A DNA stretch of 64,000 bases. It comes from Carettochelys insculpta. Its lineage: Eukaryota; Chordata; Testudines; Carettochelyidae. The notes beneath the pieces are model-generated. The model saw only the letters and a program-made list of their open reading frames with translations, was not told the origin of the DNA and searched no databases. Positions within the stretch are counted from its first letter, which is position 1, and each line of letters opens with the position of its first letter. The stretch covers positions 186,717,298 to 186,781,297 of the forward strand of contig NC_134138.1 of assembly GCF_033958435.1 (NCBI RefSeq). The letters run 5' to 3'. The translations under genes and the position numbers were made by a program. Below, in pieces: positions 40,601-48,606 of the stretch.

Positions 40601-43600
40601 CTTCCAGCTCCCCATACAGGTGATTGTGAAAGCATTTAAAAACTGTTTTGAATCAGCATGTGAAAAAAATCCAGATGGGATGTCCTGTGAAGCAGTTAAC
40701 CTTGTCAAGCATACTTTTCCAACTTCCTAACTGCTGAGATTACTACCCTCCAAGTAACAAAAAAGCAGTCTTGTAGCACTTACAAAATTATTTATTAGGT
40801 GATGAGCTTTCATGGGAGAGACCCACTTCTTCAGAAGTACTTGGTTTCTCCCACAACAGCTTCCCACCTAATTTTGTAAGTGCTACAGGACTGCTTGTTT
40901 GTTTTGCGAAGATACAGACTACCACAGTTAACTCTCCGTGACTACCCTCCATGCAGTCAGCCTTTGTGGTCACCATATCTCAAAAAAGATATATTGGAAT
41001 TGGCAAAGGTTCAGAAAAGGGCAACAAAAATTATTCGAATTATGGAACAGCTTCCATATGGAGTGATTAATAAGAAGACTGGGACTTATTAAAACACAGT
41101 CAACCCGTGGAACTCTTGCCAGAGGATGTTGTGAAGGCCAAGACTATGACAACATTTAAAAGAGAACTAGATAAATTCAAGGAGGATAAGTCCATCAGTG
41201 GCCTTGAGCCAGACTGGACAGGAATGGTGTCTCTAGCCACTGTTTGCCAGAGGCTCAGAATGGGTGATGGGGGAATGAATCACTTGATTACACGTTCTTT
41301 TCATTCTCTTTGACATTGGCCACTGATGACAGATGTGATACTGGCTTAGATGGACCTTTGGTTTGACCCCATATATCTGTTCCTAAATTTGATATGACTT
41401 ATCTAGAACACAATCCGATAAGGAAGTCATTCCCTAGCTCTATATAAATAAATTTCATGGAGCAGCAGTTTTCCCAAGGACCTGACCTCCATTCAGAACC
41501 TGTCAAGGCTACCCCTATAGTCTAAGGCAGGGATTCCCAAGCTTTTTGGGGTTCCTCCCCCTCACTCCTCTTTAACACTGTCCCTTCCATGCTGGAGTCA
41601 GGAGCAGGAGCATGCCTTCTTGGGGGATGGATGGAAGAACAAAGACAGTGGTAAAGAGGGGTGGATCTGCAGACAGGAACTGAGGCTGCAACTGGGTTGC
41701 AGCCTCAGCTGCGCCAAAGTTAAGAGCTGAGACCACACAGAAGGCCTAGGGTGAAGTGGGGATTGGTGTCTGGGGTCAGGAATAAAAACACAGCAAGGCT
41801 GGACCAGAGCTTGGTGTGGAGCTGTGAAGAGGGGGGTGTGGGTGTGTGAAGATTGGGGGTTGGGCTGGAAGCAGATCCAGGACCTGGAAGCAGAGACCAC
41901 CTGGGTGCACCAGGGTCTTCTGCCCCTGCCACCCCCCACTGATGTTCTTCCATGCCCCCCCCCCCCCCCCCCCAGTTAAAGGACCTCTGGTGTAAGAGTT
42001 AAATTATATTCACTTCTGTTTCTCCCTTAACAATCTTGCTTCCCTCCAACAAAAGCTATCTTGCAGTGCTGTCCATTCCCTTTGGCCTAGAGAGCAATAG
42101 CTCAAACTCAGTCTGTTCTCCTGCCTGTCAACAACGCAAGGCCTCTACTATTATTTATTTGGCGAAAAGTATGAACTGCAAGTTTAAATTTAAATGTCTT
42201 TTTATAATTATAAATGGTTCCCAATTCAAATAGAGATGAATTTAATTCAATATTCTGAAAAGAACTTAGTGTCAAATGTCTGCAATAAGCTGCACATTTT
42301 TCACCTAAATAATTGCTTGATAAAGTAGAATACTCAGCTTAAGTAAATAGGGAATAGAGTTTGTTGCTTTCATTGATTTTAGGTTCTGTGCTTTGATATT
42401 CTGGTATTTTACATATCCCGTGTATTTGACGAATGCAGGGCTGGGGAATTATCACAAAATACCTACCCCTTCAAAACTATTACACTAACATTATTAGTCC
42501 AAGAATGTATCTTGGAAAAATGCTACTCAGATTTATATAAAATGTACAGATACAATAAAAAAATCTATACTGCATTAGACCGGGTCAGTGAAAACTAATC
42601 CTACAGCTGAGAATTCTGTTCCGCTTTCATGCTGATTATATTACCTGACGTGCCAAAACAATTAACAAGACTGGCAGTTGCATGAAGAGGTCCACTATGA
42701 GTGGATTTATTCACATTTTTTCACTTAAAGCAGCTGTGAAACTGGATTCAAATCAGCAAAAAGCCATATACATTTCAACTCATCTTGTACTTTTAAAGTA
42801 TATGAGAAACAGATTGTTCCTCTAGACAAATATTGGAATCTCGTTTGTTTAATGGTATCGATCCCAGAAGGGCTTGTAAAGGCTGAAATTTTCTAAAACA
42901 CTATAGATTTATAAGTATTTACAGCTATAATCCAATAAAATCCCGTGGAAAGTTACTTAGCACTAGCTACTGTAGATGGGGAGTTCAGTGTTAACTTCTC
43001 TGCTATAGTTTAAAAAAAATAAAAACAATTTCCATTAAGCAACATAAATGATGCATAGTTAGTTTGTCAATAAAAGCTATTTGGCAATGTGAGCCCATTA
43101 CTACATGTGCTGGCCAAAAGCTCCAAATTTAACACAAATCTGAAGGGAGGAATATTGAAGCAGAGAGGGATCCCATTACTTCATCTGCTGTTGTAAAACA
43201 AAAATATTCAAGCTATCACTCTCAAAAATAAAAAGTGAAGGGATAATGCTAGGATGTTTCCTATGACAGAGAGCCAATGTTTGTTTTTACCAATATTCTG
43301 AAAGCGCATTTTAGTTTCACATTACTTCTACGTTCTTTAAATTCTTGTGCTTTCCATTGACAATGAAGTTCTTAGTGACCAAAGAGAGAGCACATACATA
43401 CAAGAAGTCATTAAGCTGTTCAAATAAATTTGAGGGGGTTTCTACTACTTGTCCTTTACTTAAGCCATATGTAACTCAGCACAATGGAAAAACAGTACAG
43501 CTTACATTTCTAGCTACCTTATTTGAAATCAGTTCTGTTCTGTAGCATACAACAGGACACACGACAATACTGCCTATGTGGCTAAGTTTTAACAAACGAC

Positions 43601-45604
43601 AATCTGGTCACAGGGTAAGAGAAAAGTTATAACCACCATTAATTTCCTAATAGTAAAACTGTTTAAAATGAAGTGTCTTCGCACATTTGATTTTACACAC
43701 TAAACATAACTTTAAAATGCTTCTTTTTTCCCCCATTTCTAGTTTTTCAAAGAACAAATTTAAGCAGAGAAAGTATTTTACAGATTAAATCAAAGGTGTA
43801 ATACCACAATAAATTGCTGTACATTTTGGATTTCAGATTAACATGACCCAAGATCAAGTACTTAAATGCAATTTTCTCTCTTCCCCACTAGAGAGAAGTG
43901 TGACTAAGTTAAAAGTGAGCTGGAGTGAATGAAATCTTCCATAATAGTGAAATCTGCAAATTAAAGCAGAATTTCAGCAACAAGAATTTTCAGCTTGCTG
44001 AACAAAACCCATATGGATCCCAGTATAAATATATGTGAAATTTGAATGACTGGAACATGTATATTTCCCCTGCCTTTTGAGTTATTTTAGTTCAAAAAAG
44101 TTGAAATTTTGTTGGCAGAACTGAGTGTAACTTCCACAATTCACTTTTTTTAATAAATTGCTTGATAATACTGAAATGGCATTGGGAAAATGAAAGACAA
44201 ACCAATATTCACAAATGGGATAAACTGACAAAAAAAATTTTTTTGTAAATATTGTATTTCTTGGTATTCTGAATTACTACAAGTCTAGTTTGCTAATGTT
44301 TGACACGCCAAATTAAATTACTCCATGATACTAAACGGCCTGCAGTTCATGTTGAATAATCCTGACCTGGAATTTTGCCCCCCTCCCCGCCCTTTTTTTT
44401 GGAATGCTGAAGTGCATTTGAGATAAAATTAGGGTCAAAAGGCACATTAAAATACCAAACATACTAACCCATGTCCTGAAGGAGCAATGAAGTATAAACA
44501 ACACTGCACCCTGTTATCTGGCATCTGGCGTCGATTCACACGAGATTCCGCATTCAGGTAGTCTTCAAATTTACTGTCAATGTAGTCAATAACAGGCTGC
44601 CAACTACAGAGTGTACATAAACAAAAGCCTGTAAGACCAGTTATACATAGCATATATACATACATACACACACATCAATTTCTGTGATATATATACACAC
44701 ACACAGTCTGCTAAAAACAGTAAACAAGTACAATATTGCTAGCATATCTGACTTTTTAAATAGTGCAAAATTTAAATGCGGGACGCTACCTGAAATGTAT
44801 TCTATACTACTATAATATAACAAAGCTCTTCTTTTAACTTGAAATATTAACGAATGTTTTGCTGAATCCTAGAATTTAAAATTAGATTAAGACCTGTTTT
44901 TAAAGTCAACAGTATTTCGAGCTGTAATTATGCACATGGCACATATCTATGAAACGCTAGTACAATGTTAAACTAAAAGACTAAGTACTGTACACGGAAA
45001 AATGGAAAATAAAATTACATATTTTTAAAGACCATTCAACTCAGACAAATAAGCATCACAGCTTTAAGAAAGCAGTGCGGGTGTCCACTGAAAAGTCCTT
45101 TAAACACAGCTATCCATTCTGTATTATACTGAACATGTAAGAACAGCAGTAACTAAAGGAGTACACTTTACGTGATGTCAAAGAATTATAATCATTTGAC
45201 GTCACAGAAATAAATAATTTTCAACACTGATAAAGCAGAAAAGGCTGACGATTCCCTTCACTTTAGCGCTAGTTAGAGAGAATCTGAAAGGATTTTAACC
45301 AAATTGAAATTGAAACAGGCAACCCAACTTTTAAAGTAACATTTCTGGTTAATAGAGGAAATACTGCCAATACAAAACAATAAAAGTTTAAACATAACCC
45401 TCGTGAATGAAAAGGCAAACTGGCATCTTTATAGTTAGTTTTGTTACTAACTGATCACTAGGACAAGTCATTCCAATTTATTGTAGGATAAAGTAATTCT
45501 TACCAATTGCTATTATCCACTGCATCTCCAAATCCTGGCGTGTCAACTATTGTGAGTAGCAACTGAACACCACCTTCTTTGATTAAAACTTTTGACTGTT
45601 CAAC
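19485..45604 (-). CDS. SEPTIN7: SEPTIN7, internal part of the gene (seven exons)
   Basis: Septin 7 is a GTP-binding cytoskeletal protein and a central subunit of septin hexamers and octamers, acting at cortical filaments and the cytokinetic furrow. Joined in gene order (45,604 down to 19,485), seven exons encode about 240 residues. They run from [13 protein letters not shown] through the switch II motif DTPGFG and the G4 motif AKAD to the septin unique element ([11 protein letters not shown]...NGEHCDFT) and the stretch ending in KNKGQLT. Every junction has GT/AG splice sites and compatible phase, and the residues match my memory of vertebrate SEPTIN7 closely. The P-loop exon and the C-terminal coiled-coil exons are not in the window. 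Intron sizes, 5' to 3', are about 0.9, 5.0, 1.6, 4.1, 12.4 and 1.4 kb. Confidence 0.95.
19840..20095. mobile_element. Possible hAT-type MITE relic
   Basis: The right side ends in TTGAGAACCACTACTC, the usual reverse form of CAGTGGTTCTCAA hAT-type ends. The left side begins around CTGTGATGATCAACACAC, a weak counterpart. It is non-coding and lies in the intron between the 126-bp and 52-bp SEPTIN7 exons. Confidence 0.4.
20132..20300. mobile_element. Tigger-like MITE
   Basis: The right end GGTTGCTGGATAATCAAGATTCTACTG read backward is CAGTAGAATCTTGATTATCC, a Tigger-type end. The left side has ACTAAAAGTCG...CTTGGATAACTGGCAC in inverted relation, and an internal GATTATCCAGCAAC/GTTGCTGGATAATC pair forms a short hairpin. 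It is about 170 bp and non-coding. Confidence 0.6.
20317..20712. mobile_element. hAT-type MITE
   Basis: The left end is CAGTGACTCTCAACCTTTCC followed by CATCCCCCTTAG. The right end read backward is CAGTGGTTCTCAATCCAGAG followed by GTACTACGGGGGTG. The AT-rich interior of about 400 bp has no coding capacity. I did not find an exact 8-bp target duplication. Confidence 0.7.
20969..21020 (-). CDS. SEPTIN7: SEPTIN7 exon: [16 protein letters not shown]
   Basis: A 52-bp exon in the septin unique element. The acceptor is CCCTACAG and the donor is AAG|GTAAGT. It begins with TT, completing the Val codon started by the 33,431-33,527 exon, and ends with AG, completing Arg with the next exon. This short exon is easy for automated predictors to miss, but its phase and sequence fit exactly. 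Confidence 0.95.
21030..22500. other. SEPTIN7 intron, AT-rich, no other feature seen
   Basis: No credible reading frames and no recognisable transposon ends. Confidence 0.6.
22503..22712. mobile_element. Interspersed repeat, hAT-like family 'GTTCCCTCTAA'
   Basis: Starts with AAGGTTCCCTCTAATTTTTT and runs through CATGTGCACCAAGGC and TGCACAGCTTATAGG. The same string of blocks recurs at about 37,330-37,510 (TTATGTGCAACAAGGC, then TGCACAGCTTACAGG), so it is a dispersed repeat with at least two copies here. It is non-coding. Placing it with hAT elements rests on general resemblance of the end. Confidence 0.6.
23400..24195 (+). pseudogene. Harbinger (HARBI1-like) DDE transposase remnant
   Basis: The open part (23,421-23,948) shows an N-terminal [12 protein letters not shown] segment, a helix-turn-helix-like [10 protein letters not shown] (residues about 58-67), and the first catalytic Asp in [11 protein letters not shown] (residue 111) followed by [13 protein letters not shown]. 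The frame ends at about 175 residues, against roughly 350 for the family. Downstream, in another frame, 23,950-24,190 encodes [11 protein letters not shown] (Asn where Asp is usual) and [14 protein letters not shown], the third catalytic region. The block carrying the second Asp is not recognisable. The gene is broken by a frameshift, stops and probably a small deletion. Confidence 0.85.
26050..26690 (-). pseudogene. Harbinger Myb/SANT-like partner protein remnant
   Basis: On the minus strand, fragments in two frames read [17 protein letters not shown], then [20 protein letters not shown], then a 'CHELRAILG' block: the trihelix Myb/SANT-like domain that accompanies Harbinger transposases and helps bring them to the nucleus and DNA. 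The acidic tail follows in the frame at 26,054-26,299 ([11 protein letters not shown]...EPESQELF...DTGEG). In-frame stops (around 26,585 and 26,400) break it. It faces the transposase (tail to tail), as in this family. Confidence 0.75.
27010..27560 (+). pseudogene. CR1 ORF1 C-terminal part (SGNH esterase-like), broken
   Basis: The plus-strand translation around 27,045 reads VVVGDSLL, and around 27,205 reads [11 protein letters not shown]. These are the GDS and GxND blocks of the SGNH/GDSL esterase domain found in CR1 ORF1. The block after a frameshift (27,336-27,551) ends [20 protein letters not shown], carrying the D-x-x-H pair that completes the catalytic set. Stops near 27,120 and 27,380 destroy the frame. 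The RNA-binding N-terminal part is missing through 5' truncation. Confidence 0.7.
27670..28470 (+). pseudogene. CR1 ORF2 apurinic-type endonuclease domain
   Basis: Starts with [15 protein letters not shown] and GITEIW (27,670-27,770, in-frame stops present), then an open stretch 27,865-28,467 (200 residues) with [22 protein letters not shown] and [11 protein letters not shown]. The last motif is normally S-D-H; here Asp is Asn, so the nick-making endonuclease would be dead. This domain cuts the target site in target-primed reverse transcription. Confidence 0.85.
28640..30400 (+). pseudogene. CR1 ORF2 reverse transcriptase and C-terminal region
   Basis: An open stretch of 297 residues (28,668-29,561) covers the fingers and first palm motif: [32 protein letters not shown], and [14 protein letters not shown] with the first catalytic Asp. 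After a frameshift near 29,500 the second frame (29,443-29,751) gives [16 protein letters not shown] and SADDTKLGG with both active-site Asp residues. A third piece (29,803-30,045) holds [16 protein letters not shown], and 30,202-30,393 holds the C-terminal [18 protein letters not shown] block. At least three frame breaks make it a pseudogene. Confidence 0.9.
31205..31940 (+). mobile_element. Penelope-like element, 3' part with GIY-YIG endonuclease
   Basis: The plus-strand frame at 31,219-31,437 ends [22 protein letters not shown], the GIY-YIG endonuclease core of PLEs. Further pieces follow in shifted frames to about 31,660, then a 3' untranslated tail with GAAGCGGGTCTTTGCCC and the AAAGTTTATGCTCAAA / GCAGACTAACTC tail. 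The reverse transcriptase part is missing, as usual for 5'-truncated copies. Frameshifts and stops mark it as dead. Confidence 0.8.
31941..33430. other. SEPTIN7 intron, AT-rich, no other feature seen
   Basis: No credible genes or transposon ends recognised. Confidence 0.6.
33431..33527 (-). CDS. SEPTIN7: SEPTIN7 exon: [16 protein letters not shown] to [10 protein letters not shown]
   Basis: A 97-bp exon. The acceptor is ATCTTTTAG and the donor is GAAG|GTAAAC. It encodes [16 protein letters not shown] and then [15 protein letters not shown], the last GTPase strand and the beginning of the septin unique element that forms filament interfaces. The final base is the first of a Val codon completed by the 52-bp exon 12.4 kb downstream; this is the largest complete intron seen here, and it contains the Harbinger/CR1 nest and a PLE. 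Confidence 0.97.
33734..34858. mobile_element. Tigger-like non-autonomous element with GC-rich repeat core (copy 2)
   Basis: The left end TACTGTGTGGTCCTCGTTAC followed by AAGTC matches, inverted, the right end TACAGGGGGTCCTTGTTATA followed by AGTC. The outer 250-300 bp are AT-rich. The core (about 34,040-34,740) is GC-rich with tandem CAGCTCCC(C/T)-type units, most regular at 34,530-34,650. Overlapping frames in the core (up to 139 codons) are repeat artefacts. The architecture matches the elements at 7,851 and 50,870. Confidence 0.65.
34859..35938. other. SEPTIN7 intron, no other feature seen
   Basis: AT-rich, with no credible genes or recognised repeats. Confidence 0.6.
35941..36207. mobile_element. 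MITE with TGTCTACAC-type ends
   Basis: The left end is CCATGTCTACACTACCAC and the right end is TTTAGTGCAGACACAGCC. Together they give inverted TGTCT(A/G)CACTA ends shared with the Harbinger elements in this window. The body is 267 bp and non-coding. Confidence 0.65.
36215..36560 (+). pseudogene. Possible LINE ORF1 fragment
   Basis: A 98-codon plus frame (36,216-36,512) ends with [21 protein letters not shown], which resembles the [19 protein letters not shown] ending of the CR1 ORF1 esterase domain at 27.5 kb. The rest is not recognisable. It could be an old CR1 or L2-type ORF1 remnant, or a chance likeness. Confidence 0.35.
36655..36832. mobile_element. Partial TGTCTACAC-type MITE
   Basis: It ends in TTCTGTAGTGCAGATCTTCC and contains an AAGGTATGTCAACTCCAGCTA...GTAGTTGGAAATGCGTACCTT imperfect palindrome (36,740-36,793). 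Palindromes of this kind sit near the ends of abundant sauropsid MITEs with TCTGCACTA/TGTCTACACTA ends. The left end was not recognised. Confidence 0.45.
37325..37512. repeat. Second copy of the 'GTTCCCTCTAA' hAT-like repeat
   Basis: Shares ordered blocks with 22,503-22,712: AGAATAAATTTTGTTATGTG, CAACAAGGCATG, CTAATCAGCTGGGCAGCATT, CAATCTCTCCTGG and TGCACAGCTTACAGGGAGCA. It is non-coding. Confidence 0.6.
37649..37741 (-). CDS. SEPTIN7: SEPTIN7 exon: [25 protein letters not shown]
   Basis: A 93-bp exon of 31 whole codons (phase 0 on both sides), acceptor CACTTGTAG and donor AAAG|GTAGAT. It encodes [20 protein letters not shown], then [11 protein letters not shown]. The acidic [11 protein letters not shown] segment is characteristic of the SEPTIN7 group and precedes the DRLPLAVVG strand. 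Confidence 0.97.
37745..39310. other. SEPTIN7 intron, no other feature seen
   Basis: AT-rich, with no credible gene or transposon end. Confidence 0.6.
39318..39435 (-). CDS. SEPTIN7: SEPTIN7 exon with G4 motif AKAD
   Basis: A 118-bp exon, acceptor TTTTTCAG and donor ACAG|GTGAGT. It encodes [20 protein letters not shown], then [23 protein letters not shown] is the septin form of the NKxD guanine-specificity motif. The first base completes a Gly codon (GG|A) from the preceding exon. Confidence 0.97.
39440..40740. other. SEPTIN7 intron, no other feature seen
   Basis: AT-rich, with no credible gene. A 76-codon plus frame at 39,613 lies in what looks like unannotated intron sequence and has no known motif. 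Confidence 0.55.
40753..40940 (+). mobile_element. Short Penelope-like insertion with inverted end and 11-bp target duplication
   Basis: The 188-bp unit is flanked by perfect ACTACCCTCCA repeats (40,742-40,752 and 40,941-40,951). Its right side is the PLE tail (GTAAGTGCTACAGGACTGCT, then GCGAAGATACAGACTACCACAG). Its left side is an inverted copy of part of the same tail (AAAAGCAGTCTTGTAGCACTTAC), so the two ends can pair around a core of about 75 bp that carries AGCTTTCATGGG...GACCCACTTCTTCAGA. No coding part is present. Confidence 0.8.
40952..41400 (+). pseudogene. CR1 LINE C-terminal/3' fragment
   Basis: The plus frame reads [23 protein letters not shown], then after an interruption [20 protein letters not shown] and DKFKEDKSI. 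These are the usual final blocks of a sauropsid CR1 reverse transcriptase ORF, followed by the TTGGCCACTG...GATACTGGCTTAGATGGACC 3' region. It is 5'-truncated, with stops. Confidence 0.8.
41528..41989. mobile_element. hAT-like MITE with C-tract
   Basis: The left end is CAGGGATTCCCAAGCTTTTT and the right end read backward is CAGAGGTCCTTTAACTGGGG. The flanking 8-mers GTCTAAGG and GTGTAAGA match at six positions, fitting an hAT-type 8-bp duplication. The interior is GC-rich and ends in a run of about 19 C at 41,955-41,973. Confidence 0.6.
42000..44460. other. SEPTIN7 intron, AT-rich, no other feature seen
   Basis: About 2.5 kb with no credible frames and no recognised repeats. Confidence 0.6.
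44469..44603 (-). CDS. SEPTIN7: SEPTIN7 exon: [16 protein letters not shown] to YFIAPSGHG
   Basis: A 135-bp exon, acceptor CTCTGTAG and donor CATGG|GTTAGT (a slightly weaker donor than its neighbours). It encodes [20 protein letters not shown], then [19 protein letters not shown] and PSGHG. It starts with the last base of a Cys codon (TG|T) and ends inside a Gly codon (GG|A). Confidence 0.97.
44640..44706. repeat. TA/CA microsatellite cluster
   Basis: Alternating (TA), (TACA) and (CA) units such as ATACATACATACACACACA and ATATATATACACACACACA, just upstream (in gene orientation) of the 135-bp exon. It is probably a length-variable marker with no obvious role. Confidence 0.8.
45504..45604 (-). 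CDS. SEPTIN7: SEPTIN7 exon with switch II motif DTPGFG
   Basis: A 101-bp exon, acceptor ATCTTGTAG and donor ATTG|GTAAGA. It encodes [20 protein letters not shown], then [17 protein letters not shown] is the G3 (DxxG) motif that contacts the gamma phosphate and switch II. This is the most 5' SEPTIN7 exon in the window; the exon carrying the P-loop must lie beyond position 64,000, making the upstream intron longer than 18.3 kb. Confidence 0.97.
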
Positions 45605-46350
45605 CTACAAGATTCCAAGTTATTAATGCTCATATAGCCCGTATAATACAATATTTATTTTTAAGTATTTTAATGAAAAAACCTGAAGACAATGTCTCTA
45701 GATAGCTAATTAGAGTATAAATTGTACATCAACAAGACATGGTAAACTTGACAACTCAAAACACAAGCAGCAAAGACCCATGCTGCTTATGTCATCTGAC
45801 TTTATTTATGATTTAAGACATAGTGAGGACAGTTGGATACTATTAATGTTATAAAATACTTTTGTAAAAATATGTGCCGAGGACCTTAATATTTTCATTA
45901 GCTTATGGTATTTAATATTTTCACTGGTTGGCAACATTATTTTAATGAGTTCAAATTTTAAGCAGTTTTAGAACTCAGAAGAACAAAATGATCAATACTG
46001 AGAATTTAGCAAAAGGATTACAAGGCTTGCACTGCCCATGCAACAAGTTGCAGTAACTCTGTATACACCCATATATTCTTACACCCATACATGTCAATAA
46101 TCATATTAAGAGAAATTATTCTAACATTATTCCTTTAAAAGGAAGTGACAATTCCTTTTTAAAAATGTATAAACCCTGAGATCCTTATTATTTCTATACA
46201 TTTTGTTTAAAAATATAATTGTTTTAATAGAGTTCATTTGGTAAAGATCAGTCCCAGAATATGAAATCTTCCTTTGTAAATGCTTAGGATTTTATTTTTC
46301 AGTTTTAAAAGCAAATAAGCTCTTCTCTGTCCTTTTCCTAAAAACAGGTA

Positions 46351-46365
46351 TTGATTCTTATAAGT
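46351..46365. repeat. 15-bp target-site duplication, left copy
   Basis: TTGATTCTTATAAGT occurs here and again at 47,664-47,678, exactly bounding the Penelope-like insertion. Confidence 0.85.
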
Positions 46366-47663
46366 AAGAGAAAGCTGTGGTAGTACTATCAAAACAATAA
46401 AGCAGTAAAGTAACACTTTAAAGACTAACAAAATAATTTATTAGGTGAGCTTTCATGGGACAGACCCACTTCTTCACACCATAGCCATACCAGAACAGAA
46501 TCAATATTTAAGGCATAGAGAACCAAAAATAGTAATCAAGGTTGACAAATCAGAAAAAAATGATCAAGGTGAGCAAATCAGAGAGCGGGGGGGCGGGGGG
46601 GAGGGCGAGAGTCAAGAATTAGATGAAGCCAAGTACGCAAAGGAGCCCCTGAAAATTTGCATCCCAGTTCAAACCACATGTTAATGTGTCGAATTTCAAT
46701 ATGAAAGAGTTCAGCAGTCTCTCTTTCCAAAGCAGTAGGAAAAATCTTCTTCAATAAGACACAAACTCTTAAGTCATTAACAGAATGGCCCACTCCATTA
46801 AAATGTAGACTAACTGGTTTGTGGATCAGGAGTGTTTTGATGTCTGTTTTGTGCCCATTAACTCTTTGTCTGAAAGAGTTTGAAGTCTGTCCAATATACA
46901 AAGCATTTGGGCATTGTTGGCACATGATGGCATATATGATGTTAGTTGAGGAACATGAGAATTTGCCCATGATTCTGTGACTAACCTGGTTAGGTCTAAT
47001 GATGGTATCGCCAGAACAGATATGTGGACAAAGCTGGCAGCGTGCTTTGTTGCAAGGAAAAGTCCCAGACTTCAAACTCCCTCAGACAAAGAGCCAAGGG
47101 GTCAAAACAGACATCAACACACTCCTGATCCACAAACCAGTTAGTCTACATTTTCATGAAAACAAAAAAGCAGTCAAGTAGCAGTTTAAAGACTAGCAAA
47201 ATGGTTTATTAGGTGAGCTTTCGTGGGACAGACCCACTTTGTCAGACCCTAGCCAGACCAGAACAGACTCAATATTTAAGGCACAGAGAACCAAAAACAG
47301 TAAGCAAGGAGGACAAATCAGAAAAAGATAATCAAGGTGAGCAAATCAGAGAGTGGAGGGGTGGGGGGGGGGGAAGGTCAAGAATTAGATTGAGCCAAGT
47401 CTTAATCACTATAGGGGCTCGTCTGCATACTTGGCTCAATCTAATTGTTGACCTTCCCCCCCCCACCCCTCCACTCTCTGATTTGCTCACCTTGATCATT
47501 TTTTTCTGATTTGTTAACCTTGATTACTATTTTTGGTTCTCTATGCCTTAAATATTGAGTCTGTTCTGGTCTGGCTATGGTCTGAAGAAGTGGATCCGTC
47601 CCACAAAAGCTCACCTAATAAATTTTGTCAGTTTTTAAAGTGCTACTTTACGGCTTTTTTGTT
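46366..47663 (-). mobile_element. Penelope-like element with terminal 240-bp inverted repeat and 15-bp target duplication
   Basis: A single 1.3-kb insertion bounded by perfect TTGATTCTTATAAGT copies. From its 3' side (left) it holds the PLE tail (AGCTGTGGTAGTACTATC, then the AGCTTTCATGGGACAGACC block), a GIY-YIG endonuclease remnant (46,578-47,075), a short opposite-strand copy of part of that coding region (about 47,085-47,155), and two tail copies facing each other (47,160-47,400 and 47,429-47,668, 28-bp spacer). PLEs are known for tandem or inverted LTR-like repeats of this kind together with 5' truncation. Confidence 0.85.
46578..47075 (-). pseudogene. Penelope-like GIY-YIG endonuclease domain
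   Basis: A 165-codon frame. Residues 8-20 hold a Cys/His cluster (C-x4-C-x2-C-x-H) of the type seen just before the PLE endonuclease. Residues 46-64 hold the GIY-YIG core (IIYAI...LYIGQT), followed by an Arg at 71 in FRQRVNGHK, the helix that supplies the catalytic Arg. PVSLHFNGVGHSVNDL follows. The real coding part ends near 46,660; the last residues (Arg/Pro runs) come from the adjacent GC-rich tail. No reverse transcriptase precedes it, so it is a 5'-truncated copy. Confidence 0.85.
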
Positions 47664-47668
47664 TTGAT
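47160..47668. repeat. Large inverted repeat (arms about 240 bp, 28-bp spacer)
   Basis: The left arm 47,160-47,400 and right arm 47,429-47,668 are reverse complements with scattered mismatches, from ACTTGGCTCAATCTAAT beside the spacer to AAAACAAAAAAGC at the outside. Both are PLE tail sequences, similar to 46,380-46,620. Transcribed RNA would form a long hairpin. Confidence 0.9.
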
Positions 47669-47678
47669 TCTTATAAGT
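47664..47678. repeat. 15-bp target-site duplication, right copy
   Basis: TTGATTCTTATAAGT, identical to 46,351-46,365. Confidence 0.85.
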
Positions 47679-47918
47679 GTTCTTTTCTTGGGCATAGAAC
47701 ACACTTGGCTTTCTAAAAATGGAGCTGGAGTTAGCTTACCAACATCTGCTCTGCAGTGTCATCCTATCAAGCTTTGGTTATGTATACACAAAGACCCTCA
47801 TCCCACCATGAAGTTATCAGTACTAGCCACCAATTATCACGCTAAAATGTGGGCTCCTTTCTCATGAAGGCTAACTGAGGTTTGGTTTTGTCGAAGGAGA
47901 CAAGATATTTGTCTTGAA

Positions 47919-48090
47919 CAGGGGTCCACAACCTTTGGCTCTCTGCCCTGCTGGTGGGCCACAAGACATTTTGCTTACATAGCCCACCTGCAGGCACAGA
48001 CTTCTGCAACTCTCAATGGCCACAATTAGTCATTTGCAACCAATGAAAACTGTAGGAAGCAGTGTGGACACCAGTGGAATACCACTTTCA
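47919..48090. mobile_element. hAT-type repeat fragment
   Basis: Begins CAGGGGTCCACAACCTTTGG followed by CTCTCTGCCC, a common hAT-type end and body. No partner end was located before the Tigger-like MITE at 48,177. Confidence 0.5.
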
Positions 48091-48606
48091 CAAGAGCCTC
48101 AATAACAGACATGACTGAAAGCCCCAAGTTTTACAAATAATTTCATTTACTTGGATGGGCTTCCTGACCAATTACAGTAAAATCTCTATGATTCAGAACC
48201 CCTGAGAAGTGGGGGTGCTGGATAATCAAATGTACCATATGGTGGAGCAGGATTGGTGGCCCTGCAGCAGCCAGCCCTGGCCAGGTAACTGGTCCCTCAG
48301 CAGCCAGCCCCAGCATGCCGGTTAACACAATGTGACGGTTATCCGGGTGCTGGATAAGAGGAAGTTAGTCACTTTGTACAGTAACTATGGGTTTTCGAGA
48401 TGTGTCCCCATAGGGCTCCACTCTGGGTGTCGGTACATCCTCTCGCCAGTGCTCAGATTCTTCCGTAGCCCATGGTTTCCCATTCTGTGCATGCGCAGAA
48501 GTGCCTCCTTGTCCTCTCTGGTACATGCACAGCGTGGACTCCTCCGTTCCCTCTCTACCTTACAATTAGAGCAGGACGCTCCAAAGTAGGAAAAGGAGGA
48601 AGGGTA

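Noticed and set aside
47160..47668. Palindrome as an assembly artefact
   Set aside because: The arms differ at many positions and the block is bounded by a perfect target duplication, so it is a genuine inverted insertion rather than an assembly fold-back.
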